Position numbers and translations under genes: made by a program
Notes under the pieces: model-generated
Told to the model about the DNA's origin: nothing
What the model saw: the letters and a program-made list of their open reading frames with translations, nothing else
Databases searched by the model: none
Assembly (NCBI RefSeq): GCF_001430825.1
Contig: NZ_CP010535.1
Coordinates: forward strand, 972,501 to 1,036,500
DNA length: 64,000 nucleotides
DNA from: Sediminicola sp. YIK13
GTDB lineage: Bacteria > Bacteroidota > Bacteroidia > Flavobacteriales > Flavobacteriaceae
Direction of reading: 5' to 3'
In this document: in pieces, positions 27,333-36,266 of the stretch
Numbering within the stretch: position 1 is the first letter of the stretch
Layout: each line of letters starts with the position of its first letter

Positions 27333-27410
27333 TCTATAAATTTAATACATTTGGAAGAGACCCATTATTTTTTAAAGAAAACTTAACTGTTTACACTACT
27401 TTAGTATCGT

Positions 27411-28250
27411 ATGGATAGTGAAAACCTTTCAAAATTTAACGCCTTTTTACAAACTCCACCCTTATGGCACGGAAACTATGATGGCCTAGAGCAATTTGAC
27501 TTTCCAAAAGTTGATCTGGAGCATTTACAGGTTGAGCACATACCCCAAAATATAAGATTGGGACATCAAATGGAATATGTTTTCCATCAACTTGTTCAAC
27601 ACTCATCGCGTTATAGGGTCAACGCCTATAATATTCCTATTAGACAGGATAAAATTAGTTTGGGTGAAATTGATTTTATCCTGAGGGATCTGGAAAAAAA
27701 CAAACTAGTACACGTTGAGCTTACCTTTAAGTTTTACATTTTGGATCCTACCTTTCCCAATCTTATCCACCAATTGATAGGGCCTAATAAAAGGGATACT
27801 TTTTATGCCAAAAAAGAGAAAATCAAACACCATCAGATACCATTATTGTATTCCAAAGAGGGTGACCGAACATTAAAAGACAGGGATATTGAAGTTAAGG
27901 ACCTGGATCACAAGGTTTGTTTTAAAGGCCAGGTCTATATTCCGTTAGATCTAGAAAACCAAGACCTAGCCCCTTTAAATACAGAATGTATTGCAGGATT
28001 CTGGATGACCAGGGATAATTTTTCATCCTTTATCAGAGAAGATATTCAATTTTATATTCCTTTTAAAAAGGAGTGGCCTCAAAACCCGACAGCTGGATTA
28101 CAGTGGCAGTCCTATCAAGAAATTGAGCAGGATTTAGATTCCCAATTGGCAAATAAAAACTCCCCCATGGTTTGGTTAAAAAAATCCAATGGGGAGTTCG
28201 TTAAAATTTTTGTGGTGTGGTGGTTAGGATTTGTTATGCCTAACTTTTAA
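27411..28250 (+). CDS. DUF1853 family protein, nuclease-like fold
   Basis: 279 aa cytosolic protein. GEIDFIL followed by LVHVELTFKFYI gives a D-x(n)-E-x-x-x-K arrangement like the PD-(D/E)XK nuclease core, which fits what is proposed for DUF1853. LIGPNKRDTFYAKKEKIKHHQ and GFWMTRDNFSSF are other family blocks. No substrate is known. It is divergent from the VWA gene, and its last 27 bases overlap the 3' end of hisIE on the other strand, so both genes end inside each other. Confidence 0.85.
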   Translation: MDSENLSKFNAFLQTPPLWHGNYDGLEQFDFPKVDLEHLQVEHIPQNIRLGHQMEYVFHQLVQHSSRYRVNAYNIPIRQDKISLGEIDFILRDLEKNKLVHVELTFKFYILDPTFPNLIHQLIGPNKRDTFYAKKEKIKHHQIPLLYSKEGDRTLKDRDIEVKDLDHKVCFKGQVYIPLDLENQDLAPLNTECIAGFWMTRDNFSSFIREDIQFYIPFKKEWPQNPTAGLQWQSYQEIEQDLDSQLANKNSPMVWLKKSNGEFVKIFVVWWLGFVMPNF

Positions 28251-28853
28251 AACTTCCACAATGTCATTCAATTTAAATCCTTTTGCCTGCAAAAGTATCA
28301 GGTAATGAAACAACAGATCGGCACTTTCGTCCAAGAAGAGTCCATCATTATTGTCTTTGGCCTCAATGACCACTTCCACAGCCTCTTCACCAACTTTCTG
28401 AGCTACCTTATTTATCCCTTTTTGAAAAAGAGAAGAGACATAGCTAGGTTTAGCTCCATCTTCAATGGGGGCTTTACCTTCCGCTTGGTCTTTTCTATTT
28501 TGGATGATATCTTCCAAGCCAGAAATAAACCCAAAAGCCTGTACATTTTTATCGCCCCAACAGGTATCAGTTCCCTTATGGCAAGTAGGTCCAATGGGAT
28601 CTACAGAGACTAAGAGGGTGTCCTGATCACAATCCAATTGAATATTAGTAAGTTTTAAGAAATTACCACTCTCCTCTCCTTTGGTCCACAGTCTGTTTTT
28701 GGTACGGCTAAAAAAGGTTACCGTCTTGGTTTCCATCGTTTTTTGGTAGGCTTCTTCGTTCATGTAGCCAAGCATTAAAACATTCTTGGTACTTGCATCC
28801 TGTATAATAGCCGGTACCAAACCGTCTGAATTTTTAGTAAAATCTATTTTCAT
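28224..28853 (-). CDS. hisIE: HisIE: phosphoribosyl-AMP cyclohydrolase / phosphoribosyl-ATP pyrophosphatase
   Basis: 209 aa fusion carrying out histidine steps 2 and 3. The HisI half (1-115) has FFSRTKNRLWTKGEESGNFL, metal-binding DCDQDT, and the zinc Cys residues in TCHKGTDTCWG. The HisE half (about 118-209) has the helical pyrophosphatase signature with KVGEEAVEVVIEAK and ESADLLFHYLILLQ. Last gene of the his operon, 73 bases after hisF. Its end overlaps the convergent DUF1853 gene by 27 bases. Confidence 0.97.
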   Translation of the reverse strand: MKIDFTKNSDGLVPAIIQDASTKNVLMLGYMNEEAYQKTMETKTVTFFSRTKNRLWTKGEESGNFLKLTNIQLDCDQDTLLVSVDPIGPTCHKGTDTCWGDKNVQAFGFISGLEDIIQNRKDQAEGKAPIEDGAKPSYVSSLFQKGINKVAQKVGEEAVEVVIEAKDNNDGLFLDESADLLFHYLILLQAKGFKLNDIVEVLKVRHNKS

Positions 28854-28926
28854 AATTTCCTGAGTATTGTAATATTGGAATATAGAAAAGCCATAATTTA
28901 TGGGATATTCTAAACTCTTAATTCTA

Positions 28927-29682
28927 TTATAAGCGTACCGGAATCTGGTTCCTTTTCAATTCTTCCTTTAAATCCTTAATATCAATTTCTTTAAAATGAA
29001 ATACACTGGCAGCCAAAGCAGCATCTGCCTTTCCTTCTATAAAAGTATCTGTGAAGTGCTGCATATTCCCCGCGCCTCCTGAGGCAATAATTGGAATATT
29101 AAGTTCTGTGGATAATTTGGCCAAGGCTTCATTTGCAAATCCATTTTTGGTACCATCATGGTTCATGGAGGTAAATAATATTTCGCCTGCACCACGTTGC
29201 TCCACTTCCTTTGCCCATTTAAAAAGATTAAGTTCTGTAGGTACTTTACCCCCTACCAAATGAACAATCCACTCCCCGTCTATTTCTTTGGCATCTATAG
29301 CAACCACAATACATTGTGATCCAAACTTGGCAACCAGGTCATTGATCAATTGTGGGTTTTTGACGGCAGAGGAATTGATGGAAACTTTATCGGCACCATT
29401 TTGCAATAGGATATCTACATCTTCTACCGAAGAAATTCCGCCACCCACAGTAAATGGTATATTTACTTTCTCCGCTACCCTTAAAACAAGATCGGCCAAG
29501 GTTCTCCGCCTTTCTTCCGTAGCCGAGATATCCAGGAAAACCAATTCATCAGCTCCTGTTTTTGCATATATCTCCGCCAGTTCCACTGGGTCTCCGGCAT
29601 CACGCAGATCCACGAAATTGATCCCCTTCACCGTGCGTCCATTTTTTATATCCAAACATGGAATAATACGTTTTGTCAACAT
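28927..29682 (-). CDS. hisF: Imidazole glycerol phosphate synthase, cyclase subunit
   Basis: 251 aa TIM barrel. With HisH it makes IGP and AICAR from PRFAR. The catalytic Asp in [15 protein letters not shown] and the second in [10 protein letters not shown] are present, as are the phosphate-binding loops FTVGGGISS and IIASGGAGN. Normal length. It lies 60 bases after hisA in the operon; HisH is encoded two genes earlier. Confidence 0.98.
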   Translation of the reverse strand: MLTKRIIPCLDIKNGRTVKGINFVDLRDAGDPVELAEIYAKTGADELVFLDISATEERRRTLADLVLRVAEKVNIPFTVGGGISSVEDVDILLQNGADKVSINSSAVKNPQLINDLVAKFGSQCIVVAIDAKEIDGEWIVHLVGGKVPTELNLFKWAKEVEQRGAGEILFTSMNHDGTKNGFANEALAKLSTELNIPIIASGGAGNMQHFTDTFIEGKADAALAASVFHFKEIDIKDLKEELKRNQIPVRL

Positions 29683-29742
29683 AAGTATATATTTTTTGAA
29701 AGGTTGAGAAGCTATCGCCTTCCTAAACTTTCAGGCTTAATT

Positions 29743-30474
29743 TTAGGTGCTTTTTAAAATAAATTCCTCCAATTGCTTCATAGAAATACGCCCTTCGTAA
29801 ATGGCTTTTCCAATAATTGTTCCCTCACACCCCATTTCTGCCAGTTTGGGCAGCTCATCAAAAGTAGAAATTCCCCCACTGGCTATGAGCTTAAGTTTTG
29901 GCCCTGTTTCTCTAATAATTTTTGAATAAAGATCAAAGGATGGACCTTCCAACATGCCGTCCTTACTAATATCTGTACAGATTACATAGGAAATTCCCTC
30001 CTTGAGGTACGTTTGGATAAAGGGTATTAATTCTTCCTTGGAATCTTCCAACCATCCGGAAACAGCCACCTTTTCGTCTTTCGCATCCGCACCAAGAATG
30101 ATTTTATCGGCACCATATTTTTGTATCCAATTGATAAAGGTGTCCCTATCTTTAACTGCAATGCTACCGCCGGTGATTTGTTGGGCACCGCTGTTGAATG
30201 CTATACGCAGATCTTCATCGGTTTTAAGTCCCCCACCAAAATCTATTTTTAAGGAGGTATTAGAAGCTATCTGCTCCAAGACCTTATGGTTTACAATGTG
30301 TTTGGATTTTGCACCATCCAAATCAACCAAGTGCAGATATTCGATACCATGGGCCTCAAACTCCTTGGCTACCTCTAGAGGATGTTCATTGTATATTTTT
30401 TTGGTATCATAATCCCCTTTTGAAAGGCGGACGCACTTACCATCTATGATATCTATTGCTGGTATTATTCTCAT
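29743..30474 (-). CDS. hisA: ProFAR isomerase
   Basis: Amadori isomerase of step 4, a TIM barrel paralogous to His[21 protein letters not shown] carries the first catalytic Asp, and [11 protein letters not shown] the second; [12 protein letters not shown] is a phosphate loop. I take the ATG at 30472-30474 (243 aa). An upstream in-frame ATG adds 14 residues but overlaps the GNAT gene and does not match the family. The gap to the GNAT stop is 8 bases. Confidence 0.96.
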   Translation of the reverse strand: MRIIPAIDIIDGKCVRLSKGDYDTKKIYNEHPLEVAKEFEAHGIEYLHLVDLDGAKSKHIVNHKVLEQIASNTSLKIDFGGGLKTDEDLRIAFNSGAQQITGGSIAVKDRDTFINWIQKYGADKIILGADAKDEKVAVSGWLEDSKEELIPFIQTYLKEGISYVICTDISKDGMLEGPSFDLYSKIIRETGPKLKLIASGGISTFDELPKLAEMGCEGTIIGKAIYEGRISMKQLEEFILKST

Positions 30475-30482
30475 TTTATTTT

Positions 30483-30902
30483 TTATAAAAGGACCATTTT
30501 GTCTTTGGTCATCCAAAGTTTAGAATCTCCTATTTTTTCAAATCCAAAGCGTTCGTAGAGCAAATGGGCATCTTTTGTCTTCAGCGCAAAGGTCTTTATG
30601 TTTCTTAACTTATCACTTTCCATTATTCGTGATATTAGCCTATTCCCCAAACCTTTACCTTGGTTACTATCAAATATTATTACATCCATCATATAGGCAA
30701 ATACGACAAAATCAGTAACTACCCTGGCAAAGCCCAATTGTTCATCTGTTTCTGAATACAAACCAAAGCATAATGAATTATCTATGGTTTTCTGTACATC
30801 TTCCAGGGATCTTCCCTTTCCCCAATAAGAATCTTCACTGATATATCGGTGAATTTTAGGAATGTCCAAGTCTTCTTTGTTGGTAGATATATACGTTTCC
30901 AT
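30483..30902 (-). CDS. GNAT-family N-acetyltransferase inside the his operon
   Basis: 139 aa. The acetyl-CoA-binding motif is [15 protein letters not shown] (Q/RxxGxG/A), preceded by [10 protein letters not shown] and followed by [17 protein letters not shown], all standard for GNAT enzymes. The substrate is unknown. The gene sits 3 bases after hisH and 8 bases before hisA, so it must be transcribed with histidine genes. It is not a known histidine enzyme; it may be a passenger or may act on an amine or small molecule linked to the pathway. Confidence 0.88.
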   Translation of the reverse strand: METYISTNKEDLDIPKIHRYISEDSYWGKGRSLEDVQKTIDNSLCFGLYSETDEQLGFARVVTDFVVFAYMMDVIIFDSNQGKGLGNRLISRIMESDKLRNIKTFALKTKDAHLLYERFGFEKIGDSKLWMTKDKMVLL

Positions 30903-30905
30903 GCT

Positions 30906-31490
30906 TCAAATAACTTCTAGAAAATTTTTGAGGATTGCTTCACCGATCATACTGCTCTTTTCTGGGTGAAATTGCGTCCCATAAAAATTATTTTTCTGCA
31001 AGGCTGCGCTATAGGGTACATCATATTCGGATACAGCAATCGTTTCAGAACAAATAGGTGCATAATAACTATGTACGAGGTAAATATGTTCCATTTCGGG
31101 TATATCCTTGAATAATGATGTTTTTAAATCGGTAATTTGGTTCCACCCAATTTGTGGCACCTTTACCTGATCTGAGAATTTCTTTACATCTACATCAAAA
31201 ATCCCCAAACCTTGGGTATTTCCTTCTTCCGAAGAATGGCACATCAACTGCATCCCCAGGCATATTCCCAATACCGGTTGTTTTAGGTCTGGAATTATAA
31301 GGTCCAACTTACTGTCACGAAGCTTTTTCATGGCGCTGCTGGCCTCTCCCACTCCCGGGAAGATCACTTTATCCGCAGCCTTTATTTCTGCCACATTATC
31401 ACTTAGAACGGCCTCGTAGCCCAAGCGCTTTATTGCAAATTTGATACTCTGAATATTTCCAGCACCGTAGTTGATAATAACTATTTTCAT
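30906..31490 (-). CDS. hisH: Imidazole glycerol phosphate synthase, glutamine amidotransferase subunit
   Basis: 194 aa class-I amidotransferase that feeds ammonia to HisF. The nucleophile Cys lies in LGICLGMQLM, and the His-Glu pair in GTQFHPEKSS; YGAGNIQS is the N-terminal family motif. It is 85 bases after hisB and 3 bases before the GNAT gene. Confidence 0.97.
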   Translation of the reverse strand: MKIVIINYGAGNIQSIKFAIKRLGYEAVLSDNVAEIKAADKVIFPGVGEASSAMKKLRDSKLDLIIPDLKQPVLGICLGMQLMCHSSEEGNTQGLGIFDVDVKKFSDQVKVPQIGWNQITDLKTSLFKDIPEMEHIYLVHSYYAPICSETIAVSEYDVPYSAALQKNNFYGTQFHPEKSSMIGEAILKNFLEVI

Positions 31491-31575
31491 TCTTTTTTGG
31501 TAAACGATTTAGATACTTGGTTGCATCCCATCTCTTTTAGAACGGATTGCACAAACCTTGATCATTATTATAAAA

Positions 31576-32709
31576 TTACAGTACCCCTTTGGTGCTAGGC
31601 AAAACCATTTTTTCCACATCGCGCTTCACAGCCATTTTTATAGCTTTTGCGAAGGCCTTAAAAATGGCCTCAATTTTATGGTGCTCATTGGTTCCCTCTG
31701 CTTTGATGTTCAAATTGGCTTTCGCCCCATCGGTAAAAGATTTAAAGAAATGAAAGAACATTTCAGTTGGCATTTTTCCAATCATTTCACGCCTGAACTC
31801 TGTTTCCCATACCAACCAGTTACGGCCGCCAAAATCAATGGCAACTTGGGCCAAACAATCATCCATCGGTAAACAGAACCCATATCTTTCTATCCCCAGC
31901 TTATTTCCCAAGGCCTTATGGAATACCTCCCCCAAAGCTATCGCAGTATCTTCTATGGTGTGGTGTTCATCTACCTCCAAATCCCCTTTTACCTTGATAT
32001 CAAGGTCCATTTGACCGTGTCGCGCCAACTGGTCCAGCATATGGTCAAAAAAGTCGAGTCCGGTCTTTATACTGCTTTTTCCAGTCCCGTCCAGATTCAA
32101 TTTTATAAAGATATCCGTTTCATTGGTCTTCCTGTTGATCTCAAAAACCCTGTCCTTCAATTTTAAGAACTCATAAATTTTTTCCCAGTCGTTATTCTCT
32201 AAGGCTATCACATCATTGAGTTCCTCATGTTTAACCGTGATTTCCCCAGTACCTAAATTGGTGTTGTCATTGATGAAGATTCCTTTGGCTCCTAGGTTCT
32301 TTGCCAATTCCATATCAGTTAATCTATCCCCTATCACAAAGGAGTTTGCCAAATCATAGTCATCAGAAAAATACTCCGTCAGTAAACCGGTACCAGGTTT
32401 TCTAGTAGGGGCATTTTCATGTGGAAAGGTTCTATCCAAGAACACCTTGTCAAAAACCACTCCTTCATTCTCAAAAGAGTTTAGGATGAAATTGTGCACT
32501 GGCCAAAAGGTGTCCTCAGGAAAAATATCGGTTCCCAACCCGTCTTGGTTGGTGATCATGACCAATTCATAATCCAACTCCTTGGCAATTTTACCCAAAA
32601 ACGTAAATGCTTTGGGATAAAAGATCATTTTATCAAAGGCATCTATTTGTTCATCAACTGTTTCCTTGATGATAGTGCCGTCCCTGTCTATAAATAATAC
32701 TTTTTTCAT
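31576..32709 (-). CDS. hisB: HisB: histidinol-phosphatase / imidazoleglycerol-phosphate dehydratase
   Basis: 377 aa bifunctional enzyme. The N-terminal HAD phosphatase (about 1-165) has the nucleophile pair in FIDRDGTII and [13 protein letters not shown]. The C-terminal dehydratase (about 185-377) has the metal His motifs [14 protein letters not shown] and DEHHTIEDT, plus [13 protein letters not shown]. The fusion provides histidinol phosphatase, so the operon needs no separate hisN. It is 51 bases after hisC. Confidence 0.97.
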   Translation of the reverse strand: MKKVLFIDRDGTIIKETVDEQIDAFDKMIFYPKAFTFLGKIAKELDYELVMITNQDGLGTDIFPEDTFWPVHNFILNSFENEGVVFDKVFLDRTFPHENAPTRKPGTGLLTEYFSDDYDLANSFVIGDRLTDMELAKNLGAKGIFINDNTNLGTGEITVKHEELNDVIALENNDWEKIYEFLKLKDRVFEINRKTNETDIFIKLNLDGTGKSSIKTGLDFFDHMLDQLARHGQMDLDIKVKGDLEVDEHHTIEDTAIALGEVFHKALGNKLGIERYGFCLPMDDCLAQVAIDFGGRNWLVWETEFRREMIGKMPTEMFFHFFKSFTDGAKANLNIKAEGTNEHHKIEAIFKAFAKAIKMAVKRDVEKMVLPSTKGVL

Positions 32710-32760
32710 ATGACCCTGATCTTTGGCCCAACTTTATACAAGAGGGCTTTGAGAATTTTT

Positions 32761-33816
32761 TTATTGGTTATCTAATTCCTTTAATTGTTCTATTAATTTT
32801 TTATTTTCCGCTGCAGTCCCTACCGTAAACCTTAAGGTATTTAAACATAGAGGTTGTGTTGTCCTATTTCTGATCACAATACCAGCCTCCAATAATTGAT
32901 TGTATCTTTTGGTAGCGTCATCTACTTTGGCCAAAATAAAATTAGCATCGGTAGGATATATGGTATCTACAAAACTCATGTCTGACAGTACCGCTTCCAA
33001 TGCGCTTCTCTCCTTTAGGATATTCGTTACTTCCTCTTGTACCTTATCAATATCCTGAAGTCTTTTTAGGGCTCGCTGTTGGGTCAGTTCATTGACATTA
33101 TACGGTGGCTTGATCTTATTGAGCACCGCAATTATTTCTGACGACGCGTAACAGATCCCTAGTCGGATTCCCGCAAGGCCATAAGCTTTAGAAAGGGTTT
33201 GGGTAACCACCAAGTTAGGGTATTGGGATAATTCGCCAATCCAACTGGCATCCTTAGAGAAATCTATATAAGCTTCATCAATAACGACCAGACCATTAAA
33301 TTTAGTCAATAATTCATGGATATGGGCACTTGAGATACCATTTCCAGTAGGGTTATTAGGGGAACAAACAAATAATAGCTTACTCCTTTGGTCCTTTGCC
33401 TTGAGGATCTCTGCCACGTTTGGCTGGAATTCATCTGTCAACAAGACCTCCCTATTTTCTATGTTATTGATGTTGGAAAGCACTTTGTACATCCCATATG
33501 TTGGAGGTAATGAAATAATATTGTCCTCCTTTGGCTCACAAAAGGCCCTAAATAGTAAATCCAGCACTTCATCACTCCCATTTCCAAGAAGGATCTGTGA
33601 TACTTCAACACCTTTCTGGGAAGCTAACACAGCCTTTAGGCCCCGCTGTTGGGGATCTGGATATCTGTTGACCCCATTTTCATATGGATTTTCGTTGGCA
33701 TCCAAGAAAACCATCTGAGATCCATCGGAAACATACTCATCCCTCGCAGAGGAGTATGGACTGAGTCCCTTTACGTTCTCCCTAACCAGATTATTTATAT
33801 TAAATTCTATTTTCAT
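32761..33816 (-). CDS. hisC: Histidinol-phosphate aminotransferase
   Basis: 351 aa class-I/II PLP aminotransferase. The PLP lysine lies in TLSKAYGLAGIRLG, NPTGN is the substrate-carboxylate segment, and LLGNGSDEVLDLLFRAF is the cofactor loop. The C-terminus has GIVIRNRTTQPLCLNTLRFT, typical for HisC. It follows hisD by 60 bases. Confidence 0.97.
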   Translation of the reverse strand: MKIEFNINNLVRENVKGLSPYSSARDEYVSDGSQMVFLDANENPYENGVNRYPDPQQRGLKAVLASQKGVEVSQILLGNGSDEVLDLLFRAFCEPKEDNIISLPPTYGMYKVLSNINNIENREVLLTDEFQPNVAEILKAKDQRSKLLFVCSPNNPTGNGISSAHIHELLTKFNGLVVIDEAYIDFSKDASWIGELSQYPNLVVTQTLSKAYGLAGIRLGICYASSEIIAVLNKIKPPYNVNELTQQRALKRLQDIDKVQEEVTNILKERSALEAVLSDMSFVDTIYPTDANFILAKVDDATKRYNQLLEAGIVIRNRTTQPLCLNTLRFTVGTAAENKKLIEQLKELDNQ

Positions 33817-33876
33817 AGTCTACGCCACAAGGACCAATTGCCGAAAATTTAGTGCTTCGAACTGGTTCCGGATAAA

Positions 33877-35166
33877 TTAATTATTTTTTAAACTTTTTAG
33901 TCTAAGGGTAACGGCATTCTTATGCGCCTGTAACCCTTCCGCTTCTGCCATAACCTCTATGGTCCTTCCAATTGCCTGTATCCCTTTATCAGAAATCTTT
34001 TGGAAGGTCATACTTTTCATAAAACTATCCAGGTTTACCCCACTGTATTGTTTGGCATACCCATTTGTAGGCAAGGTATGGTTGGTACCTGATGCATAAT
34101 CCCCAGCACTTTCCGGGGTATAATTGCCAATAAATACCGATCCTGCATTGAAGGTATTATCCAAAAAGAAAGCTTCATTCTCCACACAAAGGATGTAATG
34201 CTCAGGTCCATACTCATTGATAAGGTCAATAGCGGTCTGCTCTTCGTCAACATAAATCAGCTTACTATTGGCGATAGCCTGCACTGCTATCTCCTTTCTG
34301 GGGAGTGCTTCAATTTGAACTTCTACCTCTTTTTCCACGGCTTCTATTAGTTGCTTGGACGTGGAAACGAGAATAACCTGACTGTCCACACCGTGCTCGG
34401 CCTGACTCAATAAGTCCGAGGCTACAAATGCCGCATTCGCGGAATCATCGGCCATGACCAATAATTCACTGGGTCCTGCAGGCATGTCAATGGCCACTCC
34501 AAATTTAGTGGCTATTTGCTTGGCAACGGTCACATATTGGTTTCCCGGTCCAAAGATCTTATACACTTTGGGCATGGTTTCCGTACCAAAGGTCATTCCG
34601 GCAATTGCCTGGATACCACCTACCTTGAAAATTTGGGTTACCCCACAAAGACTGGCCGTATATAATATCGCTGGATCAATTTTTCCCTCCTTGTTGGGAG
34701 GCGTACATAAAACAACTTCCCCACAACCAGCAATGGCAGCAGGAACCGCCAACATTAAAATTGTTGAAAACAAAGGTGCGGTCCCACCAGGAATATAGAG
34801 CCCTACCTTTTGTATTGGTCTTTTCTCCTGCCAACACGCCACTCCCTCGGTGGTTTCCACCTCTATTTTAGAAGTTATTTGGGCCTTATGGAAAACTTCA
34901 ATGTTGCTTTTTGCCTGAAGGATGGCCTTTTTAAGTTCTTCTGAAACTAAGGATAACCCTTCTTCCAATTCTATTTCAGTGACTTTGTTATCCTCTTGAT
35001 CGACCCCATCAAATTGTTGGGTATACCTTCTTAACACCTGATCACCATTTGTCTTAACCTCTGTGAAAATCTTATTGACAATATCTTCAATTTGATCAAC
35101 CTCTTGTGTCGGCCTCTTTAAAAGAGCTGCCCAGTCCTTTCTTTCCGGATTATATATTTTGTTCAT
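33877..35166 (-). CDS. hisD: Histidinol dehydrogenase
   Basis: NAD-dependent zinc enzyme for the last two steps to histidine. Visible are GLYIPGGTAPLFST, GPGNQYVTVAKQ, DMPAGPSELLVM, SQAEHGVDSQ, and the C-terminal GDYASGTNHTLPTNGYAK with the catalytic and zinc His. The start is taken as the ATG at 35164-35166 (MNKIYNPERKDW, 429 aa), which overlaps the hisG stop as TAATG; the in-frame upstream ATG would lie deeper in hisG. Confidence 0.96.
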   Translation of the reverse strand: MNKIYNPERKDWAALLKRPTQEVDQIEDIVNKIFTEVKTNGDQVLRRYTQQFDGVDQEDNKVTEIELEEGLSLVSEELKKAILQAKSNIEVFHKAQITSKIEVETTEGVACWQEKRPIQKVGLYIPGGTAPLFSTILMLAVPAAIAGCGEVVLCTPPNKEGKIDPAILYTASLCGVTQIFKVGGIQAIAGMTFGTETMPKVYKIFGPGNQYVTVAKQIATKFGVAIDMPAGPSELLVMADDSANAAFVASDLLSQAEHGVDSQVILVSTSKQLIEAVEKEVEVQIEALPRKEIAVQAIANSKLIYVDEEQTAIDLINEYGPEHYILCVENEAFFLDNTFNAGSVFIGNYTPESAGDYASGTNHTLPTNGYAKQYSGVNLDSFMKSMTFQKISDKGIQAIGRTIEVMAEAEGLQAHKNAVTLRLKSLKNN

Positions 35167-36023
35167 TACAGGACCATTTTTTCTATTGGACAAACTAATA
35201 TTCCTTCAGCTCCTGCCTCCTTTAATTCCTGGATCACTTCCCAGAACTTGTCTTTATTGATAACGGTGTGCACGGAGCTCCATCCTTCCTCTGCCAATGG
35301 CAAGACTGTTGGACTCCTCATTCCCGGCAATAGGGCAATGATTTCCTGCAGTTTTTCATTTGGGGCATTCAAGAGCACATACTTCGATTGACGGGCTCTT
35401 AAAACCGATTGAATTCTAAAACGTAGTTTTTCCAAGAGCAGGGTACTTTCCTTAGAAATCTCTGGAGAAACTGCCAAAACAGCCTCACTGTGCAACATTA
35501 TCTCAACTTCCTTGAGATTATTTTTGAAAAGGGTACTCCCGCTGGATACTATGTCACAAATGGCATCGGCAAGGCCAATATTAGGTGCAATTTCAACCGA
35601 TCCGCTGATAATGTGCAACTCTGCCTTAACCCCTTTTTCCTTTAAATAACTCTCAACGGTATTTGGATAGGAGGTAGCAATTCTTTTGCCTTCAAAATCC
35701 TTTACAGATTGGTATTTGACCGATTTTGGTACAGCAAGGGAAACCTTACACTTAGAAAAACCAAGTTTTTCAGCCACTATTATGTCCTGCCCTTTCTCTA
35801 TTAATACATTCTCGCCTATAATGGCAATGTCCACTACTCCATCCCTTAAATACTGTGGGATGTCACCGTTTCTAAGATAAAACACTTCTAAGGGGAAATT
35901 TCTTGAGGAGGCCTTGAGCTGATCTTTCCCATTATCTATGGAGATACCACAATCCTTTAAGATCTGTAGGGAATCTTCATTTAGGCGTCCACTTTTTTGA
36001 ATAGCAATTTTAATTTTTTTCAT
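35166..36023 (-). CDS. hisG: ATP phosphoribosyltransferase, long form
   Basis: 285 aa from the ATG at 36021-36023 (MKKIKIAIQKSGRLNEDS). It catalyses the first committed step of histidine synthesis. The catalytic part has YLRNGDIPQYLRDGVVDIAIIG and the PRPP loop IVSSGSTLFKNNL. The extra C-terminal domain (about 210-285, LLPGMRSPTVLPL onward) is the ACT-like feedback domain of long HisG, so histidine inhibition is expected. First structural gene of the operon, about 110 bases after a leader peptide and 45 bases after an attenuator hairpin, so it is also controlled by transcription attenuation. Confidence 0.96.
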   Translation of the reverse strand: MKKIKIAIQKSGRLNEDSLQILKDCGISIDNGKDQLKASSRNFPLEVFYLRNGDIPQYLRDGVVDIAIIGENVLIEKGQDIIVAEKLGFSKCKVSLAVPKSVKYQSVKDFEGKRIATSYPNTVESYLKEKGVKAELHIISGSVEIAPNIGLADAICDIVSSGSTLFKNNLKEVEIMLHSEAVLAVSPEISKESTLLLEKLRFRIQSVLRARQSKYVLLNAPNEKLQEIIALLPGMRSPTVLPLAEEGWSSVHTVINKDKFWEVIQELKEAGAEGILVCPIEKMVL

Positions 36024-36068
36024 GTGTTTAATTTTTGTTTTTTGATCTGAACAAAACAAACAGGATGT

Positions 36069-36103
36069 TAAAAACAAAACCCGTTTGATTGCTCAAACGG
36101 GTT
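36069..36103 (-). terminator. Attenuator terminator of the his operon
   Basis: On the minus strand AACCCGTTTGA (36093-36103) pairs perfectly with TCAAACGGGTT (36078-36088) around a 4-nt loop, followed by TTTGTTTTT (36069-36077). It sits between the His-rich leader peptide and hisG, where a read-through decision would be made. Confidence 0.9.
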
Positions 36104-36133
36104 AGAATATATTTTAGTTACAACAATACATTT

Positions 36134-36190
36134 CTAGCTCGCCTGATTGCAAGTAAAGAAATGATGATGGTGTACAATGTACTTTTTCAT
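36134..36190 (-). CDS. hisL: Histidine operon leader peptide
   Basis: An 18-codon ATG-to-TAG frame encoding MKKYIVHHHHFFTCNQAS, with four consecutive His codons (CAC CAT CAT CAT). It ends 31 bases before an 11-bp attenuator hairpin and lies on the his operon strand upstream of hisG. This is the layout of enterobacterial his attenuation: scarce charged tRNA-His stalls the ribosome on the His run and prevents the terminator from forming. I could not define the competing anti-terminator helix by eye. The coding and role are strongly supported by position and content. Confidence 0.9.
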   Translation of the reverse strand: MKKYIVHHHHFFTCNQAS

Positions 36191-36197
36191 AATGACG

Positions 36198-36205
36198 CAA
36201 AAATA
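36198..36205 (-). promoter_or_regulatory. Candidate -7 element of the his operon promoter
   Basis: TATTTTTG on the minus strand fits the Bacteroidetes TAnnTTTG -7 box, 8 bases upstream of the leader-peptide ATG. A good TTG -33 box is not seen at the expected distance. If used, the leader peptide would have an almost absent 5' untranslated region. Confidence 0.4.
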
Positions 36206-36266
36206 ATACTAATTTTTAATCTTGAAAAATTAATAGCTCACATTTTATTTCAAAAATGTTAAAATA

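Noticed and set aside
28224-28250. 27-bp overlap of the DUF1853 and hisIE 3' ends as a sign of a frameshift
   Set aside because: Both proteins have normal family length and endings, so this is a true convergent overlap.
36104-36133. An anti-terminator helix for the his leader
   Set aside because: Only short pairings (4-5 bp) between the leader and the 5' arm of the terminator could be found by eye; a folding program is needed.
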